Source: an uncultured Erwinia sp.
GTDB taxonomy: Bacteria > Pseudomonadota > Gammaproteobacteria > Enterobacterales > Enterobacteriaceae
Direction: 5' to 3'
DNA: 64,000 nt
Assembly: GCA_946221915.1 (NCBI GenBank)
Contig: CAMIKG010000016.1
Span: forward strand, 1-64,000
Part shown: positions 61,297 through 64,000 of the stretch, piece by piece
How the letters are laid out: every line of letters starts with the position of its first letter
How positions within the stretch are numbered: position 1 is the stretch's first letter
Program-made: the position numbers and the translations under genes
The notes under the pieces: model-generated
Databases searched by the model: none
The model's input: only the letters and a program-made list of their open reading frames with translations
Told to the model about the DNA's origin: nothing

Positions 61297-62214
61297 ATGT
61301 CAAAACGCCTTCCCCCCCTTAATGCACTGCGTGTTTTTGACGCGGCGGCACGCCACCTTAGCTTTACCAAAGCGGCTGAAGAGCTGTTTGTTACTCAGGC
61401 GGCTGTCAGCCATCAGATTAAATCTCTGGAGGATTTTCTCGGCCTGAAGCTGTTTCGCCGCCGCAACCGTTCGTTGCTGCTGACCGAGGAAGGGCAGAGC
61501 TATTACCTGGATATTAAGGAGATTTTCTCCGCGCTGAACGAAGCCACGCGCAAACTGCAGGCGCGCAGCGCGAAGGGCGCGCTGACGGTCAGTTTGCTGC
61601 CCAGTTTCGCCATTCAGTGGCTGGTTCCACGTCTCTCCAGCTTTAACTCAGATTATCCGGGAATTGATGTCCGTATCCAGGCGGTAGATCGCGAAGAGGA
61701 GAAACTGGCGGATGATGTTGATGTGGCGATTTTCTATGGTCGCGGTAACTGGCCGGGGTTGCGGGTGGAGAAACTGTACGCGGAATATCTGCTGCCGGTG
61801 TGTTCGCCGCTGCTGCTGACCGGGGATAATCCGCTCAAGGCGCCTGCCGATCTGGAAAAAGTCACGTTGCTGCACGATGCTTCGCGCCGTGACTGGCAAT
61901 CCTATACGCGCCAGCTGGGGCTGCAGCATATTAATGTGCAGCAGGGGCCGATCTTCAGCCACAGCGCTATGGTATTGCAGGCGGCGATCCACGGCCAGGG
62001 CGTCGCGCTGGCTAACAATGTGATGGCGCAAACCGAACTGGAAGCGGGCCGTCTGGTGTGCCCGTTTAATGATGTGTTAGTCAGTAAAAATGCTTTTTAT
62101 CTGGTTTGTCATGACAGTCAGGCAGAACTGGGTAAAATAGCCGCCTTTCGCCAGTGGATACTGGCAAAAGCCGCGAGCGAACAGGAGAAGTTTCGCTTTC
62201 GCTATGAACACTAA
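61297..62214 (+). CDS. gcvA: LysR-type glycine-cleavage regulator GcvA
   Basis: 305 aa, equal to E. coli GcvA with ATG 61297 (MSKRLPPLNALRVFDAAARH); an earlier frame start at 61252 is not conserved. The HTH lies at about residues 10-65 (LSFTKAAEELFVTQAAVSHQIKSLE). The effector domain follows. GcvA activates the glycine cleavage operon with glycine and represses it with GcvR, and it activates gcvB, which is divergently placed here as in E. coli. Confidence 0.96.
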   Translation: MSKRLPPLNALRVFDAAARHLSFTKAAEELFVTQAAVSHQIKSLEDFLGLKLFRRRNRSLLLTEEGQSYYLDIKEIFSALNEATRKLQARSAKGALTVSLLPSFAIQWLVPRLSSFNSDYPGIDVRIQAVDREEEKLADDVDVAIFYGRGNWPGLRVEKLYAEYLLPVCSPLLLTGDNPLKAPADLEKVTLLHDASRRDWQSYTRQLGLQHINVQQGPIFSHSAMVLQAAIHGQGVALANNVMAQTELEAGRLVCPFNDVLVSKNAFYLVCHDSQAELGKIAAFRQWILAKAASEQEKFRFRYEH

Positions 62215-62308
62215 TAATGAAGGCGCGTGGTTGCCTGATGTGTTTCACGCTGCCGCAGCAGCTGTGACACAGGGGCTCACGGCGCGCCAGTGCTATCGGG
62301 GATAGTCT

Positions 62309-62704
62309 ATGTCCAGTCGTGCAATGTTAATTTTCGCCGCCATCAGCGGCTTTGTTTTTGTCATGTTTGGCGCTTTTGGCGCTCATGTCCTGCAGCAGTC
62401 GCTGGGGCCGCAGGAGATGGCGTGGATCCACACAGGCCTCGATTACCAGGCGTACCATACCCTGGCGGTACTGGGACTGGCTGCGGCGATGGTGCGCCGC
62501 GCCAATATCTGGTTTTACTGGAGCAGCGCATTTCTGGCGCTGGGGACAGTGTTATTTAGCGGCAGCCTCTATTGCCTGGCGCTGTCGCATCTGAAAATGT
62601 GGGTCTTTGTCACCCCGGTTGGCGGCGTCTGTTTCCTTATCGGCTGGGCATTAATGTTAACTGGCGCGCTGCGTCTGAAGAAAAAGGCCGATCGCCATGA
62701 ATAA
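62309..62704 (+). CDS. ygdD: DUF423 membrane protein YgdD
   Basis: 131 aa inner-membrane protein with four hydrophobic segments. It begins with FAAISGFVFVMFGAFGAHVLQ, the DUF423 signature; YQAYHTLAVLGLA and a basic tail follow. Function unknown. Overlaps rlmM by 8 bases, a conserved coupling. Confidence 0.94.
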   Translation: MSSRAMLIFAAISGFVFVMFGAFGAHVLQQSLGPQEMAWIHTGLDYQAYHTLAVLGLAAAMVRRANIWFYWSSAFLALGTVLFSGSLYCLALSHLKMWVFVTPVGGVCFLIGWALMLTGALRLKKKADRHE

Positions 62705-63797
62705 AGTATTGTTGTATTGCCGTCAGGGATTTGAAAAAGAGTGTGCGGCAGAGATCACGGATAAAGCCGCGCAGCGTGAAGTATTTGGCTTTGCGCGTGT
62801 GAAAGAAGACAGCGGCTATGTGCTGTTTGAATGCTATCAACATGAAGATGCCGATAAGCTGGTCCGTGAACTGCCGTTCAGTGAGCTGATTTTTGCCCGT
62901 CAGATGATTGTGGCCGGTGAGTTGCTGCGCGATTTGCCGCCGGAAGACCGCATCACGCCGATTGTCGGTATGCTCAACGGCGCGGTGGAGAAGGGCGGCG
63001 ATCTGCGCGTTGAAGTGCCGGACACCAATGAAAGCAAAGAACTGCTGAAGTTCTGCCGCAAGTTTACCGTGCCGTTGCGCGCCAGCCTGCGCAGCCATAA
63101 CATTCTGCTCAACTATGAATCGGCGAAGCGCCCGGTGGTGCATGTGTTCTTTATCGCCCCGGGCTGCTGCTATGTGGGGTACTCTTATTCCCACAACAAC
63201 TCGCCGTTCTTTATGGGCATTCCGCGCCTGAAATTCCCGGCGGATGCGCCAAGCCGTTCCACGCTAAAGCTGGAAGAGGCGTTTCACGTGTTTATTCCTG
63301 CCGATGAGTGGGATGAGCGCCTGGCCAGTGGTATGTATGCGGTCGATCTTGGCGCCTGCCCAGGCGGCTGGACCTATCAGCTGGTGAAACGCAGTATGAT
63401 GGTGGATGCCATTGATAATGGCCCGATGGCGCCGAGCCTGATGGAAACCGGCCAGGTGACTCACCATCGCGAGGATGGCTTTAAATACCGCCCCACGCGC
63501 AACAATATTTCCTGGGTGGTGTGCGATATGGTGGAAAAACCGGTTCGCGTCGCCAGCCTGATGGCGGAGTGGCTGGTGAATGGCTGGTGTCGTGAGGCGA
63601 TTTTCAACCTGAAGCTGCCAATGAAAAAGCGTTACGAAGAGGTGTCACAGAATCTGGCGCTGATTGATGAGAAGCTGAAAGCGGCGGGGATTAATGCCCA
63701 GATTAATGCGCGTCAGTTGTATCACGATCGTGAAGAGGTGACGGTGCATATTCGTCGTATCTGGGGTGCAACGCCAGGGCGACGCGACGAGCGTTAG
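62697..63797 (+). CDS. rlmM: 23S rRNA 2'-O-ribose C2498 methyltransferase RlmM
   Basis: 366 aa, the E. coli length. N-terminal THUMP-like region (YCRQGFEKECAAEI); C-terminal Rossmann methyltransferase with the SAM motif YAVDLGACPGGWTYQLVKR (about residues 214-232) and the catalytic K-D-K-E type residues around VVCDMVEKP and FNLKLPMKKRYEEV. Uses SAM to methylate C2498. Ends with a strong terminator at 63804. Confidence 0.96.
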   Translation: MNKVLLYCRQGFEKECAAEITDKAAQREVFGFARVKEDSGYVLFECYQHEDADKLVRELPFSELIFARQMIVAGELLRDLPPEDRITPIVGMLNGAVEKGGDLRVEVPDTNESKELLKFCRKFTVPLRASLRSHNILLNYESAKRPVVHVFFIAPGCCYVGYSYSHNNSPFFMGIPRLKFPADAPSRSTLKLEEAFHVFIPADEWDERLASGMYAVDLGACPGGWTYQLVKRSMMVDAIDNGPMAPSLMETGQVTHHREDGFKYRPTRNNISWVVCDMVEKPVRVASLMAEWLVNGWCREAIFNLKLPMKKRYEEVSQNLALIDEKLKAAGINAQINARQLYHDREEVTVHIRRIWGATPGRRDER

Positions 63798-63803
63798 TTG
63801 ATG

Positions 63804-63830
63804 GCCGGGGAGGGCGTCCCCGGCTTTTTT
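63804..63830 (+). terminator. Terminator of ygdD-rlmM
   Basis: GCCGGGG (63804-63810), loop AGGGCGT, CCCCGGC (63818-63824), then six Ts. Confidence 0.88.
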
Positions 63831-63848
63831 ATTGATTGAATCACTATG

Positions 63849-64000
63849 TTAATCAATTTTATGAATCGCTGTTTTTTTATCATTTTTGATATATTTTACC
63901 TTCCAGTTATTTAAGAGATAGATAGTTTCGTCTTTACCATGGACACGTAATATTGTAAGCGGTTGGTTGCCTTTTTCGATACAATTATCTTTTTGTGGCA
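63849..64000 (-). CDS. Partial unknown gene (3' end only)
   Basis: The last 152 bases are open on the minus strand to a TAA at 63851-63849, encoding about 49 C-terminal residues including LTILRVHGKDETIYLLNN and ending KKTAIHKID. The composition is AT-rich and lysine-rich, unlike the backbone. The start lies beyond the window. No family is recognised; it may be the edge of another acquired segment. Confidence 0.45.
   Translation of the reverse strand, partial: PQKDNCIEKGNQPLTILRVHGKDETIYLLNNWKVKYIKNDKKTAIHKID

Overview
The window looks like chromosome from a Gram-negative enterobacterium, most likely Erwiniaceae (Pantoea/Erwinia/Mixta type). The basis is a GC-rich backbone with E. coli K-12-like proteins in the E. 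coli minute-61 order: omr sRNA, aas-lplT, tas, ygdR, ygdQ, mutH, rppH-ptsP, lgt-thyA, ppdA-ppdB-ygdB-ppdC, recC-ptrA-recB-recD, argA, amiC, initiator tRNAs, mltA, tcdA, csdE-csdA, ygdI, gcvB, gcvA, ygdD-rlmM. The genus is inferred; homology calls come from recognising sequences, not from searches.

Accessory DNA is inserted into this backbone at several points. (1) Between the OmrA-type sRNA and aas (about 0.4-16.8 kb) lie two adjacent RND efflux operons: a three-gene AcrAB/OprM-like system, then a four-gene MdtABC/MuxABC-like system with its own outer-membrane factor. A chemoreceptor gene follows. (2) Between lplT and tas (20.3-27.6 kb) lies an eight-gene minus-strand operon divergent from an Lrp/AsnC regulator. 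It encodes a Dabb protein, a DUF2000 protein, a PaaK-like adenylating enzyme, a class-IV aminotransferase, a protein resembling the bacilysin prephenate decarboxylase BacA, an AhpD-like protein, an ornithine-cyclodeaminase-family enzyme and a LysE/RhtB exporter. I read it as a small biosynthesis-and-export cluster for a prephenate-derived non-proteinogenic amino acid. This is the best candidate for an undescribed system here. (3) A frameshifted NYN-domain gene sits between ppdC and recC. (4) An AT-richer orphan gene lies between amiC and two tRNA-fMet genes. (5) An AT-rich partial frame runs off the right end.

Backbone functions: DNA repair and recombination (MutH, RecBCD with PtrA), phospholipid and lipoprotein maintenance (Aas, LplT, Lgt), mRNA decapping and nitrogen PTS (RppH, PtsP), dTMP synthesis (ThyA), type II/IV pseudopilin-like proteins (PpdA/B/C, YgdB), arginine synthesis (ArgA with an ArgR operator), cell-wall hydrolysis (AmiC, MltA), tRNA/rRNA modification and sulfur transfer (TcdA, CsdA/CsdE, RlmM), and glycine/amino-acid regulation (GcvA, GcvB).

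Non-coding features include an OmrA-like sRNA at the left edge, a full GcvB sRNA with its promoter, two tRNA-fMet genes with a stable-RNA promoter, a cluster of DnaA boxes upstream of rppH, and a family of C/G-rich palindromic repeats in three gaps. Two of those repeat sites share the same paired-hairpin layout. No insertion sequence, prophage or CRISPR array was seen.
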